NCBI GenBank assembly: GCA_009991595.1
Contig: JAACVK010000034.1
Coordinates: 1-64,000 of the forward strand
Reading direction: 5' to 3'
Source: a bacterium
GTDB taxonomy: Bacteria; Bdellovibrionota; UBA2428
DNA length: 64,000 nucleotides
Position numbers and translations under genes: made by a program. The stretch's first letter is position 1. Each line of letters starts with the position of its first letter. The notes beneath the pieces were generated by a model. That model was given only the letters and a program-made list of their open reading frames with translations. It did no database searches and had not been told where the DNA came from. Below are positions 24,695-33,203 of this stretch, one piece after another.

Positions 24695-26190
24695 AAAATG
24701 ACTCCTTGATATTCCTCTCTTTTCTTCGTCAAATTTGCACCAGCAATCATTCCAGACATAATCGACATTGGAACTCCAGCTCCTGGATTAACTGTGCCTC
24801 CAGCAAACTGAAGATTCCTAAAATGATGAGACTGATTTTTTTGCTTAAACGCTCCCGCAAGTCTGCCATGGCTGGCTTGCCCATAGATATTCCCTTTGTA
24901 GGTGGACCACTTTTTCCCAATATCACGCGGAGAGCGAGAAAACTCAACCTCAATATCATGTGCTGTGGCGTCAAAACCCATGCCCGCCAGTTTCTTTTTC
25001 ACCAAGTCTACATAATGAGGCAAATAGGAATCCCAGTCTGTTGACCCCGTATCAATTGGAGAATGAATCAACAAGAAGACATTTTCTCTATCTTTAGGAG
25101 CCACACTCGGGTCACTCAACGAAGGAACACAAACATAAACTGTAGGATCTTGGTGAGGCAGCTTTCTATCGTATATATCCCTAAACTCATCACGATGAGA
25201 GCGACTAAAGAAAAAGTTATGATGAGCCAAATCTTTTACTCGTTTCTTTAAACCTAGAAAGACGGTTACTCCGGAGCAAGCAAGTTTTTCGTCCGCTTGA
25301 ACAGGTAAGCCTACTAAACCATTAAAACAATTGGCGTCCATGTTGACCACATACTCATCGGCGGTCCAAAGTTTCCTATCTTCCGTTTCAAAACCACGCA
25401 CACTCGTCGTATCCGTTTGCACTCGGGAAACTTTCTGCCCCAAGTGAATAATACCTCCAAGCTCTTCAAAACGTTTTGCAAGGGCCTTGGATATCTGATT
25501 CATCCCTCCCATAGGGTACCAACAACCACGGTTGAACTGGATGTATATCAAACAAGAAAGAATTGCAGGAGATAGAAACGGTGAAGATCCGATGTATTGC
25601 GGTAGATGCTCTAACGCCTGCTTCAAATGAGGGTTTCGAATGTGCTTTTCCACAAGCTCCGAATAAAATTTAAGAGGATCAATATCAACAACCAGCTTCA
25701 TGGCCTCTAGCGACTTAGCATTGCCGGACTTAATCACATCAAAGACATCACCATAATCTCTGAAAAAGAAATTGTCTTGAGATATCTGATAGTGCCTTTT
25801 GCTGGCCTTCATCAATTTCACAAAACCATCCACATCTTCGGGTGCAATCCTAGAAACTTCTTCGATCATCTGCTCTTCACCATTACGAAAATCGAAATGG
25901 AATCCATCGTGGAAAAAACATCTCCACTGAGGGTCCAAGTTCTTTAATTCCAGATAGTCTTGAAGGTCAGCACCACTACGACGAAACAACTCTTCTAAAA
26001 CACCAGGCAAAGTTAAAATCGACGGGCCCGTATCAAAGGTATAGCCGTCCATAAGATCGCAATTCAGCTTTCCACCAATTGTTTCGTTCTGCTCAAGAAT
26101 CTCCACCTGAAAACCCTTCGACTGTAAGGAAAGGGCCGAAGACAAACCACCTGCACCACCACCAACAACTAAAATCTTTTCTCTTTTCAC
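24691..26190 (-). CDS. crtP: CrtP-like carotenoid oxidase (4,4'-diaponeurosporene oxygenase type)
   Basis: The GTG at 26190 overlaps the aldehyde dehydrogenase stop (GTGA) and gives a 499-residue FAD protein. The longer upstream frame lies inside the preceding gene. It starts ILVVGGGAGGLSSAL (FAD site). Three blocks are much closer to staphylococcal CrtP than to CrtN: GPSILTLPGVLEELF with DPQWRCFFHDG, LAHHNFFFS, and the C-terminal GGTVNPGAGVPMSIMSG. The expected reaction oxidises a terminal methyl of the C30 carotenoid to the aldehyde. Assignment to CrtP over CrtN/CrtI is from remembered motifs and gene order. Confidence 0.8.
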   Translation of the reverse strand: MKREKILVVGGGAGGLSSALSLQSKGFQVEILEQNETIGGKLNCDLMDGYTFDTGPSILTLPGVLEELFRRSGADLQDYLELKNLDPQWRCFFHDGFHFDFRNGEEQMIEEVSRIAPEDVDGFVKLMKASKRHYQISQDNFFFRDYGDVFDVIKSGNAKSLEAMKLVVDIDPLKFYSELVEKHIRNPHLKQALEHLPQYIGSSPFLSPAILSCLIYIQFNRGCWYPMGGMNQISKALAKRFEELGGIIHLGQKVSRVQTDTTSVRGFETEDRKLWTADEYVVNMDANCFNGLVGLPVQADEKLACSGVTVFLGLKKRVKDLAHHNFFFSRSHRDEFRDIYDRKLPHQDPTVYVCVPSLSDPSVAPKDRENVFLLIHSPIDTGSTDWDSYLPHYVDLVKKKLAGMGFDATAHDIEVEFSRSPRDIGKKWSTYKGNIYGQASHGRLAGAFKQKNQSHHFRNLQFAGGTVNPGAGVPMSIMSGMIAGANLTKKREEYQGVIL

Positions 26191-27536
26191 TTTGATTCTC
26201 CCATAATTAATTTTTCCAAACGTTTTAAAACTCTCTGACCACGAAGCCCCGGCCCCAATCCTAAGACTCTCTGACCTGGAAGAGGCTGAACATCTATCCA
26301 TGACTGAGGCCTAGACAAGCTCATAAGACCATCAACACCACCACAATAACCGTATCCAGAACGCATTCGCCCTCCAAACGCAACACTTGCATCGGAAGCT
26401 CCAATGATAGACTCATTCTGACTTACAACAGAATCCATCAATCCATCTTGCAACAAAACTTTTTCATCTTTCGTGAACGAGCCATACAAAGAAGTCATGA
26501 GAGACCACTTGTGCTTAGATTTCCAATTTAGCACTTCTTCAATTTTCTCATATCCAAGAATAAGAACCCCTGGACCAAATCCGGGGGTCAAACTTTCTGG
26601 AGGACAAAACTCACAAGTTTCGCAAAAGGCCATCACAAAGTTCGAATTGTCAGAGTGATGAACCAAATGAACATTCTTAGTAGCCTTGAGGGACTCCAAC
26701 CAAATGCGATGAGCTTCAACCGAACTTCCCTTAAGAGGAGCCATATCCTCTAGTCGCATTTCTCCAAACTTAGAACGAAATAGACTTAAAAAAGCTTGGA
26801 ACTCTGGGCGGGGCACAAAGATCGTGCGAGGAGCCATACACGTTTGTCCGGAATAGTGAAAATTGGACCACAACAGCTGATCCACAATGGCGGAGTAATT
26901 TCCTTTTCCCGCTACGATTGCAAGCTCAGACCCAGAAGCTTCGTAAATTCCCGGAGTGAGACTTGTAGCCGCGGCCTGACTCCAGGAGCAAGCGGCATCG
27001 TAGCCCCCTGTAAAAACAACAAAATCATAACGGCCGTTTTCCAAGTCTTTCATTGGAGAAGTGTTTTCGTGTGCAAGAACTTGAAAGTTTTGCTTCAATT
27101 CACCTCGAAAAGCTTCATCAAAGATTTTTGCGACGTTGGGAGCCAATGGAGAAGGTTTAAAATACACCTCATTCCCGGCTGCCAACGCAAAAAGAATCTG
27201 TCGACCATGAATCGCCAGTGGATAATTCCAGGTTCCAACAATCAAGACTTTACCAAGGGGAAGTCGACGCTCTTGAACACTCCTTCGTCCTAAGAGTCCA
27301 GACAGACTACTCTGCAATACTCTTGTTCCCAAAATAGAGTTAGAATTCCTTTTCAAAAACTCTAAGGAGGATTCAACAGCTGACCATTCATAAAGAAGAA
27401 CCTCTGCTCGCCCCTTAGAAGTATCGTCACGAACTGCGTCCAAGAACTTTGGTCGCAACTTTTTCAATGCTTTCGCCCATCCTTCAACTTCGTTCTGAGA
27501 AGGAATCTTAGAGCTAGACATCAAAGCAACGGTCAT
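26187..27536 (-). CDS. aldH: Aldehyde dehydrogenase of the carotenoid operon
   Basis: A 449-residue NAD(P)-dependent aldehyde dehydrogenase of the class 3-like branch that also contains the diaponeurosporenal dehydrogenase AldH. Key residues are visible: Asn104 in GTWNYP, Glu199 in YEASGSE and catalytic Cys233 in SGQTCMAPRT. An AGGAG site lies in the end of the crtN-like gene, one base of spacing separates the two frames, and its own end overlaps crtP. It should oxidise the carotenoid aldehyde to a carboxylic acid, ready for glycosylation. The sandwich crtN-aldH-crtP matches C30 clusters such as that of Methylomonas. Confidence 0.82.
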   Translation of the reverse strand: MTVALMSSSKIPSQNEVEGWAKALKKLRPKFLDAVRDDTSKGRAEVLLYEWSAVESSLEFLKRNSNSILGTRVLQSSLSGLLGRRSVQERRLPLGKVLIVGTWNYPLAIHGRQILFALAAGNEVYFKPSPLAPNVAKIFDEAFRGELKQNFQVLAHENTSPMKDLENGRYDFVVFTGGYDAACSWSQAAATSLTPGIYEASGSELAIVAGKGNYSAIVDQLLWSNFHYSGQTCMAPRTIFVPRPEFQAFLSLFRSKFGEMRLEDMAPLKGSSVEAHRIWLESLKATKNVHLVHHSDNSNFVMAFCETCEFCPPESLTPGFGPGVLILGYEKIEEVLNWKSKHKWSLMTSLYGSFTKDEKVLLQDGLMDSVVSQNESIIGASDASVAFGGRMRSGYGYCGGVDGLMSLSRPQSWIDVQPLPGQRVLGLGPGLRGQRVLKRLEKLIMGESK

Positions 27537-27537
27537 T

Positions 27538-29088
27538 TTAAGTTCTTAGCTCCTGAAGACGAGTCATTACATTCAACTGCCTCTGTTTAAATTGATCTAA
27601 AATCCCCTCTGCCGCAACGCTCTTCTCAAACAATCCCGAACTGATGATTGCACTTTGTAATATGGTAGGCAACCCGCTTCCAGGATGAGTCCCTCCTCCC
27701 ACCAGAAACAAATTTCTAAATTCTTCACTCTTATTTTGTGGTCGCAGATGCATCATTTGATCAAGACTATGAGCCAAACTAAAGGTGGCTCCTTTGTATA
27801 TTGAATGTTCCTTTTCCCAATCATCGGGAGTAATCACTTTTTCTGTTATCAAGCGATCTCTTAAATCCAGACCTGTTCTTTTCTGAATTTCTCCGTATAT
27901 TCTATTACGGTAATCCTCTTTTATCTCATTCCAATTGATTCCGGCATCCACATTCGGCACGGGGACCAGAATGTATACCGCACTCTTCCCTTTGGGAGCC
28001 AAAGACTTATCCAAGCGACTTGGATTATGAACGTAGAATGCAGGGTCCTCTGGCAAGACCAAGTTCTCAGAAAGATCCTCTACGTTGCGGCGATAATTTT
28101 GAGGGAAAAAGATGCGATGATGAGGCCAATCTAGCTCACCCTCAACTCCAGCATAAATCATAAAAGTTGAGCAGGAATACTTCATCTTAGACAATTTTAG
28201 GTCAGTGTATCTTTTGCGACTTTCATCAGGGAAGAGATTAGACATGGCATAAGCAAAGTCTGCATTCATAAAAACAGCATCGCAATTTCTGTGATCCACA
28301 CCATTGACTCGAACACCTTGAACAACACCTCGTTCAACGAGAACTGCCTCCACATCTGTAGAAAGGTGCATCTCCACTCCCACATCAGAGCACAGCTTTC
28401 CTAAAGCTTGGGAAACTTGATGAACTCCTCCTTTTGGATGCCAAACGCCCAGCTCATGTTCGATATGCGACAAAATAGTAAACAGGGAGGGACACTTGAA
28501 GGGTGACATCCCCAGGTATTTAGCCTGGAAGGTGAAGGCCAATCTTACGCGCTCGTCTTGAAAGTAATCTTCTAGCTCGTTGTAGATCGAACGAAGGTCC
28601 AAAAATGGAATCGCTTTCAATGAATCATGGTTGACGAGCGAAACCGCATTGGGAAAAGATTTTTTCAAGCTTGGATAAAGAACATTAAACTTCTTTGCTT
28701 GGTGGCTTCGATAGTCCCAGAAAGATTTTGCATCGTAAGGATTAATTTTCGCAATTTCTCTGGCAGTTAGTTCTGGATCACTGCTGGGAGATAGAGTAGT
28801 TCCGTCGGCAAAGTTTAGCTCATAGAGAGGGTCGACACGTTCCAAATCTAAATAGTCAGACATTCTTCGCCCACAGCTTGAAAAAATTGTTTCCAAGACT
28901 TCAGGCATCAGAAAAAAGGTTGGGCCCAAATCAAAACGAAAACCATCCATTTCGACAAAGGCATTCCTACCGCCCAACTTGTCTTTGGCTTCAAAGACGT
29001 CGACTTTGGATCCTTTAGCAGCCAACAAAGCGGCCGCAGCCAATCCCCCTGGCCCAGCACCTATTACCGCAACTTTTCTCTGTTCCAT
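27538..29088 (-). CDS. crtN: CrtN/CrtI-family carotenoid desaturase
   Basis: This flavin-dependent desaturase of 516 residues starts at the ATG at 29088, after an AGAGG site. It shows the FAD-binding VAVIGAGPGGLAAAALLA and then FRFDLGPTFFLMPEVLETIF, YSCSTFMIYAGVEG and DPAFYVHNPSRLDKSLAPKG. The family-typical end GGTHPGSGLPTILQSA is also present. The pattern is nearer to diapophytoene desaturase CrtN than to phytoene desaturase CrtI, though this needs phylogeny. It heads a six-gene overlapping operon and is divergent from a peroxiredoxin gene. No squalene or phytoene synthase gene is nearby, so its substrate must be made elsewhere. Confidence 0.82.
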   Translation of the reverse strand: MEQRKVAVIGAGPGGLAAAALLAAKGSKVDVFEAKDKLGGRNAFVEMDGFRFDLGPTFFLMPEVLETIFSSCGRRMSDYLDLERVDPLYELNFADGTTLSPSSDPELTAREIAKINPYDAKSFWDYRSHQAKKFNVLYPSLKKSFPNAVSLVNHDSLKAIPFLDLRSIYNELEDYFQDERVRLAFTFQAKYLGMSPFKCPSLFTILSHIEHELGVWHPKGGVHQVSQALGKLCSDVGVEMHLSTDVEAVLVERGVVQGVRVNGVDHRNCDAVFMNADFAYAMSNLFPDESRKRYTDLKLSKMKYSCSTFMIYAGVEGELDWPHHRIFFPQNYRRNVEDLSENLVLPEDPAFYVHNPSRLDKSLAPKGKSAVYILVPVPNVDAGINWNEIKEDYRNRIYGEIQKRTGLDLRDRLITEKVITPDDWEKEHSIYKGATFSLAHSLDQMMHLRPQNKSEEFRNLFLVGGGTHPGSGLPTILQSAIISSGLFEKSVAAEGILDQFKQRQLNVMTRLQELRT

Positions 29089-29164
29089 CAAAAAACCTCT
29101 TTGGAGCTAACCTTACTCGCTGAGAGATATCATTCAGCTGTTATTTGCGTTAGTATTGCCAATT

Positions 29165-29638
29165 ATGAATTGGAATCGACTCCTCGCATTAGGTTTAGAG
29201 GCAGGAACTAAAGCTCCTGAATTTGAACTCTTAGACCAAGACATGAAACTCCACAAGCTCACAGACCACCTCGGATCAAAGGTTCTTATTTTTTTCTACC
29301 CCCAGGATCTTAGTCCCGGTTGCACAGCTCAAGCTTGCTCCTTTCGAGACCATAACGAGTCTTACAAAGCCCGAGGAATAAAAGTATTCGGGATCAACAC
29401 AAACTCCATTCAATCTCACAAAAAATTCGCAGAAAAACATAAAATAAATTATCCACTTTTGGCTGATCAAGATAAGGCAGTGGCCAGAAAATACGAAGTT
29501 CTCCTTCCCATCGGAATAGCCAACCGGATAAGCTTCTTAATCAACGCCCATGGATTCATTGAAGATAAGTTCAGTTGGTTACCGTGGAAAAATTATGCGA
29601 AATCTTTAGAGACAAGATTCACTCCATCGAAGAAATAA
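29165..29638 (+). CDS. Peroxiredoxin, Bcp/PrxQ type
   Basis: A 157-residue thiol peroxidase. The peroxidatic Cys53 and resolving Cys58 sit in SPGCTAQACSFRD, the Bcp spacing, within a thioredoxin fold (KAPEFELLDQD, VLIFFYPQD, YPLLADQDKAVARKYEV). It reduces hydroperoxides with thioredoxin as donor, in the cytoplasm. The ATG at 29165 is preferred to a TTG three codons before it. It lies back to back with the carotenoid operon (77 bases between starts), so the two antioxidant functions may share control. Confidence 0.88.
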   Translation: MNWNRLLALGLEAGTKAPEFELLDQDMKLHKLTDHLGSKVLIFFYPQDLSPGCTAQACSFRDHNESYKARGIKVFGINTNSIQSHKKFAEKHKINYPLLADQDKAVARKYEVLLPIGIANRISFLINAHGFIEDKFSWLPWKNYAKSLETRFTPSKK

Positions 29639-29803
29639 ACGTTTGAATTTATTACATGAAGTTGTTTTAACCGAAGTTTAACTTGGTTAGAACAAAGCTT
29701 TTGTTAAACTCAAATGATCAAGGTTGGACGTCGCTAGTTGCTGTTTTTGTGGTACGTCATTTCAAAAGAAACTTAATCAATCGAAAGTGCATGAGGTAGA
29801 TAA

Positions 29804-30493
29804 ATGCTAACCGTTAGCAAATGGCTTCTATTAGACTCCAAAACCAATGTAAAAATCGGCCCCCTCTCTTATTTTGAAGCTTGGAAATTTATAAGCAAAC
29901 TAACTCCAGCAAACATTGATCACATCGTCGCAATGGACGCCAACTCACTAACCTCAACTTGGACTCAACTGTCTGAAGTAGAGTGCTTTACCGATATAGT
30001 CCGAAGAGTCTTGGGCGCAGACAGACACCTCAGCCCCTATCAAACGTTATTGGCTCAACTAGCAAAGGCAGATAAAACAAAAATTAAACTTCGCCGACCA
30101 CTGCGTGACCTAATGAAGTCTACAGCCACTAATACCGATAACGAAGTTCGCGACCGAAGACGCTTCACTCGAGTTCCACTGGCCTTTCCTATGACGATTA
30201 GCGCTGCGGATGGTCTCCAGAAAGACGTCTATTGTCTGAACATCAGCTTGGGGGGCGCAAAGTTATCGAAGAAGTTTCCCAAAAGTTTTTGTGGTCAGAG
30301 AGTTCGAGTAAAACTCGAAGTTCACGATTTTGATCATTCTTTTACCATTGATGTTCCTGCTCGAATCACCAACAAGAATACAGATACAAGTCGACTGATC
30401 TTTGATGAAAACTTAGAGCCCTCAAAACGTGAATCGATTCAACAGCTAATCAGTCAACACCTGGAAGGCTATCTGCAAAACACAGCCGCATAG
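29804..30493 (+). CDS. PilZ-domain protein with an N-terminal GYF2-like segment
   Basis: This 229-residue protein has a PilZ domain, the receptor for cyclic di-GMP, in its second half. The binding motif RRRFTR is at 118-123, followed by the NISLGGAKL version of (D/N)xSxxG. The first 60 residues (KWLLLDSKTNVKIGPLSYFEAW onward) resemble a GYF_2 domain, a pairing seen in several Bdellovibrio PilZ proteins as I recall. The target process is unknown; motility, predation or envelope control are possibilities. Confidence 0.82.
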   Translation: MLTVSKWLLLDSKTNVKIGPLSYFEAWKFISKLTPANIDHIVAMDANSLTSTWTQLSEVECFTDIVRRVLGADRHLSPYQTLLAQLAKADKTKIKLRRPLRDLMKSTATNTDNEVRDRRRFTRVPLAFPMTISAADGLQKDVYCLNISLGGAKLSKKFPKSFCGQRVRVKLEVHDFDHSFTIDVPARITNKNTDTSRLIFDENLEPSKRESIQQLISQHLEGYLQNTAA

Positions 30494-30514
30494 GCCTTGC
30501 TAAAGACTACCTCT

Positions 30515-32212
30515 CTATTCAAACATTTGCTCGCTTCGCTTCTTACGATGAAAGGTAATTGCAAAACGATGAGCCTCGTCGCGAATGCTACTGAGCAACT
30601 TTAGCAATTCAGGCTTTTTAACTATTTTGGGATTCTTTTGACCAGGCAAAAAGACTCTCTCGCTCGAGCTACGAACTTCTTCTTGAGTAAACTCGCTTTC
30701 AGTTCGAGCTTTCGCTAATGCGATCACTGGAAAACTAAGCTTATACTCCTCGAAAACCTCTAGCACGGAGTTCAACTGTCCCTTTCCCCCATCCAAAACC
30801 AACAGGTCGGGAAACTGAGGGTCCTCTTTGCTAACATATCTTCTTTCGATCACTTCTTTCATTGAGGCAAAATCATTTTGGCCAACAACCGTCTTTATTT
30901 TATAATGTCGATACTGTTCTTTATCGGCCTTGCCTTCAACAAACACCACACAACTTGCCACATTGGCCTGCCCTTGAAAGTTAGACACATCAATACAATG
31001 AATAACCTTAGGCTCTTTTGAAAGCTTTAAAAACTTTGCAAGAGACTTCACCGAATCGCGTTGCTTTTGTCGCCGCAAACCTTGTTCTTTAGCCACCAAT
31101 TGTGCATTTTCTCGAGCCAGTTCAAAAACCTTGGCCCATTTTGAAGCCCTATCCGCCGACACTAAATGCACCGAATTACCCTCACTAGAAAGCTCACTTT
31201 CTAGTGCACCCACTTCCCATTCAACATCAAAAGGAGGAAGGACAATCTCAGTAGGCGCCAACTTCTTCGCGTAATATTGTAATAGTAGTGAGCTTGTAAA
31301 ACCCGAGTCGACAAACTTGTCTTGTATGTCTATGGGAAAATGTTCTCTTCCAATAAGCTTCCCTTCTCTAAATTGAAGAACAATTAGATCAATGTTTTGA
31401 ACTTCCTCAACTTCATTGAGAATGGATTCCGGCCAGAAGGCCCACACATCTCTATCCACATCATCCTCAACACTTTCCATCCTTTGATTCTGTTGAGTCA
31501 AACTAAGAAGGGTATGAAGTTGATCGCGAATCGATGCAGCCTTTTCAAATTCTAAATTATCAGAGGCTGCCTCCATGGACTTGGTCCATTTAACTTCAAG
31601 CTCGTCGTTCTTACCCTCCAAAAACGACACAAACTCCTTTACTTGAAGGGCATATTCCTCTTTGGAAACATAATCCACACAAGGAGCTGTGCATTGTCCA
31701 ATCTGATAGGACAAGCAAGGCCGTGCACGATTTGAGAACTCGTGATCTCGACAATCTCTTAACTTAAACACTTTTGAAGACATCATCAGCGCACGATGAA
31801 CCATCAGGCCTTGAGTAAAAGGACCTAAGATCAACTGTGAGTTATCCTTCTTTGGCCGACGAGCAATATAGGGTCTTGGAAAGTCATGCCTCAAATCAAC
31901 GCGAATAAATGGATAGCTCTTATCGTCTCTTAACCTAATATTATACTTGGGCTTAAACTTCTTTATTAGATTGTTCTCGAGAATAAGAGCTTCTATTTCA
32001 GAACCCACGGTAATAAACTCAATGTCTTTTATCTGAGAAACTAGATAGGATGTCTTAAGCGATTCTTGAGCTTGTTTAGTGAAATAGCTCCGAACCCTAT
32101 TCTTAATATTCTTTGCTTTCCCAACATAGATCACCTTTTGAGAGTCACCCTTCATTAGGTAAACACCCGCATCAGTCGGAGCACGCGCTACAATTTCACT
32201 CAAATCACTCAT
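30515..32212 (-). CDS. uvrC: Excinuclease UvrC lacking the C-terminal HhH domain
   Basis: UvrC makes both incisions around DNA lesions in nucleotide excision repair. It has an N-terminal GIY-YIG nuclease (residues 10-90, with VIYVGKAKNIKNRVRSYF), a Cys cluster region, a UVR motif (LEFEKAASIRDQLHTL) that contacts UvrB, and the RNase H-like 5' nuclease (HCIDVSNFQGQANVAS, LLVLDGGKGQL). It ends shortly after RDEAHRFAITFHRKKRS at 565 residues, whereas the family usually continues with a tandem helix-hairpin-helix DNA-binding domain. The next gene begins only 21 bases on, so no such domain is hidden downstream. Confidence 0.94.
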   Translation of the reverse strand: MSDLSEIVARAPTDAGVYLMKGDSQKVIYVGKAKNIKNRVRSYFTKQAQESLKTSYLVSQIKDIEFITVGSEIEALILENNLIKKFKPKYNIRLRDDKSYPFIRVDLRHDFPRPYIARRPKKDNSQLILGPFTQGLMVHRALMMSSKVFKLRDCRDHEFSNRARPCLSYQIGQCTAPCVDYVSKEEYALQVKEFVSFLEGKNDELEVKWTKSMEAASDNLEFEKAASIRDQLHTLLSLTQQNQRMESVEDDVDRDVWAFWPESILNEVEEVQNIDLIVLQFREGKLIGREHFPIDIQDKFVDSGFTSSLLLQYYAKKLAPTEIVLPPFDVEWEVGALESELSSEGNSVHLVSADRASKWAKVFELARENAQLVAKEQGLRRQKQRDSVKSLAKFLKLSKEPKVIHCIDVSNFQGQANVASCVVFVEGKADKEQYRHYKIKTVVGQNDFASMKEVIERRYVSKEDPQFPDLLVLDGGKGQLNSVLEVFEEYKLSFPVIALAKARTESEFTQEEVRSSSERVFLPGQKNPKIVKKPELLKLLSSIRDEAHRFAITFHRKKRSEQMFE

Positions 32213-32325
32213 TGGTCTTAACTCTAAAGTCTATCACAGCTTAGTTTAAGATAAACAAAATACCCGCGAATAGAACAGGTCACTCTCTACTATATTTTTG
32301 GCTCGATCAGCCGTAAGATAATTTT

Positions 32326-32922
32326 ATGAAACAAACTGTCCGAGTAACTTTTTGTCTCCTCTTTTCCCTTTTTTCCCCGTCCAATTATGCTCAAGCCACA
32401 AAGGCGGTGGCTTATTTTGCCGGCGGTTGTTTTTGGTGCGTGGAGGGAGATTTTGAGAAACTTAAAGGAGTCACTGAAGTCGTCTCTGGATTTACAGGTG
32501 GCACAGTGAAGAATCCGACCTACAAGGCAGTGGGAAAGGGCAACACTGGACACGTTGAAGCTGTAAAAGTTGTTTATGATCCAAAGGAAATCACTTACTC
32601 TCAACTGCTTCAGGCCTTTTGGAGGATGATCAATCCGACCGACAACAAAGGCCAATTTGTCGATCGTGGCTTCCAATACACCACGGGAATATTTTATGTT
32701 AATGAAGAACAAAAGAAGTTGGCAAAAAAATCAATCGTCGAGCTCAGCACCACGAAAAAATACCCATCTCCAATTGTTACCCCAGTGAAGGAATTTAAAG
32801 CCTTCTATGCAGCAGAAGACTACCATCAAGACTATTATAAAAAGAATCCCGTCCGATATTGGTATTACCGAAATCGATCCGGAAGAGACGACTATTTGAA
32901 GGAAATATGGGGTAGCAAATAG
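32326..32922 (+). CDS. msrA: Exported peptide methionine sulfoxide reductase MsrA
   Basis: A 198-residue MsrA with a signal peptide (residues 1-22, ending NYAQA), so it acts outside the cytoplasm. Catalytic Cys35 lies in the diagnostic GGCFWCVEGDFE, with GFTGGTVKNPTYKAVGKGNTGHVEAV and EDYHQDYY also conserved. It repairs oxidised Met-S-sulfoxide in envelope proteins, a theme that fits the nearby peroxiredoxin and carotenoid genes. No MsrB domain is fused. Confidence 0.93.
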   Translation: MKQTVRVTFCLLFSLFSPSNYAQATKAVAYFAGGCFWCVEGDFEKLKGVTEVVSGFTGGTVKNPTYKAVGKGNTGHVEAVKVVYDPKEITYSQLLQAFWRMINPTDNKGQFVDRGFQYTTGIFYVNEEQKKLAKKSIVELSTTKKYPSPIVTPVKEFKAFYAAEDYHQDYYKKNPVRYWYYRNRSGRDDYLKEIWGSK

Positions 32923-33064
32923 GACTGAGAGTCTCGCCACCGAGCAAATCAAGCGATGAGACCTCCTCGCCTGGCCCTCCTATTATTTTCACGCATTTCA
33001 AATAGGCACTTAGATTCAAATACTTAGCCTCCTGAGCAGGAAGCACTTTCCGGGCTTTTTTTGC

Positions 33065-33093
33065 TTGAGTAATCAACAAGATAGGCTAATATC
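33065..33093 (+). promoter_or_regulatory. Candidate sigma70-type promoter of the rpsB operon
   Basis: TTGAGT (33065-33070) and TAATAT (33088-33093) lie 17 bases apart, close to the -35 and -10 consensus. They would start a leader of about 100 bases before rpsB. Each element matches four of six consensus positions. Confidence 0.4.
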
Positions 33094-33108
33094 GCCCGTC
33101 AAATACAC

Positions 33109-33178
33109 ACGCCGGCTTCTATTTGGAAGAATCCGGTCGTTTGGGTAAAAACCTGGACGAACGCCGGCGGAGGTTTAA
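33109..33178 (+). promoter_or_regulatory. Structured leader upstream of rpsB
   Basis: The untranslated leader holds two nested structures. CCGG-CTTC pairs with GAAG...CCGG (33112-33136). AAACCT (33149-33154) pairs with AGGTTT (33171-33176) around a GC-rich loop containing CGCCGGCG. rpsB leaders in several bacterial groups bind ribosomal protein S2 for feedback control; this leader may do the same, but it does not obviously match a named motif. Confidence 0.35.
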
Positions 33179-33203
33179 CCGTGATTCAAGGAGAAGAAAT
33201 AAA

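Noticed and set aside
33123-33203. N-terminal extension of rpsB
   Set aside because: It translates the structured leader into Arg-rich sequence; the ATG at 33204 has AAGGAG and matches the S2 family start.
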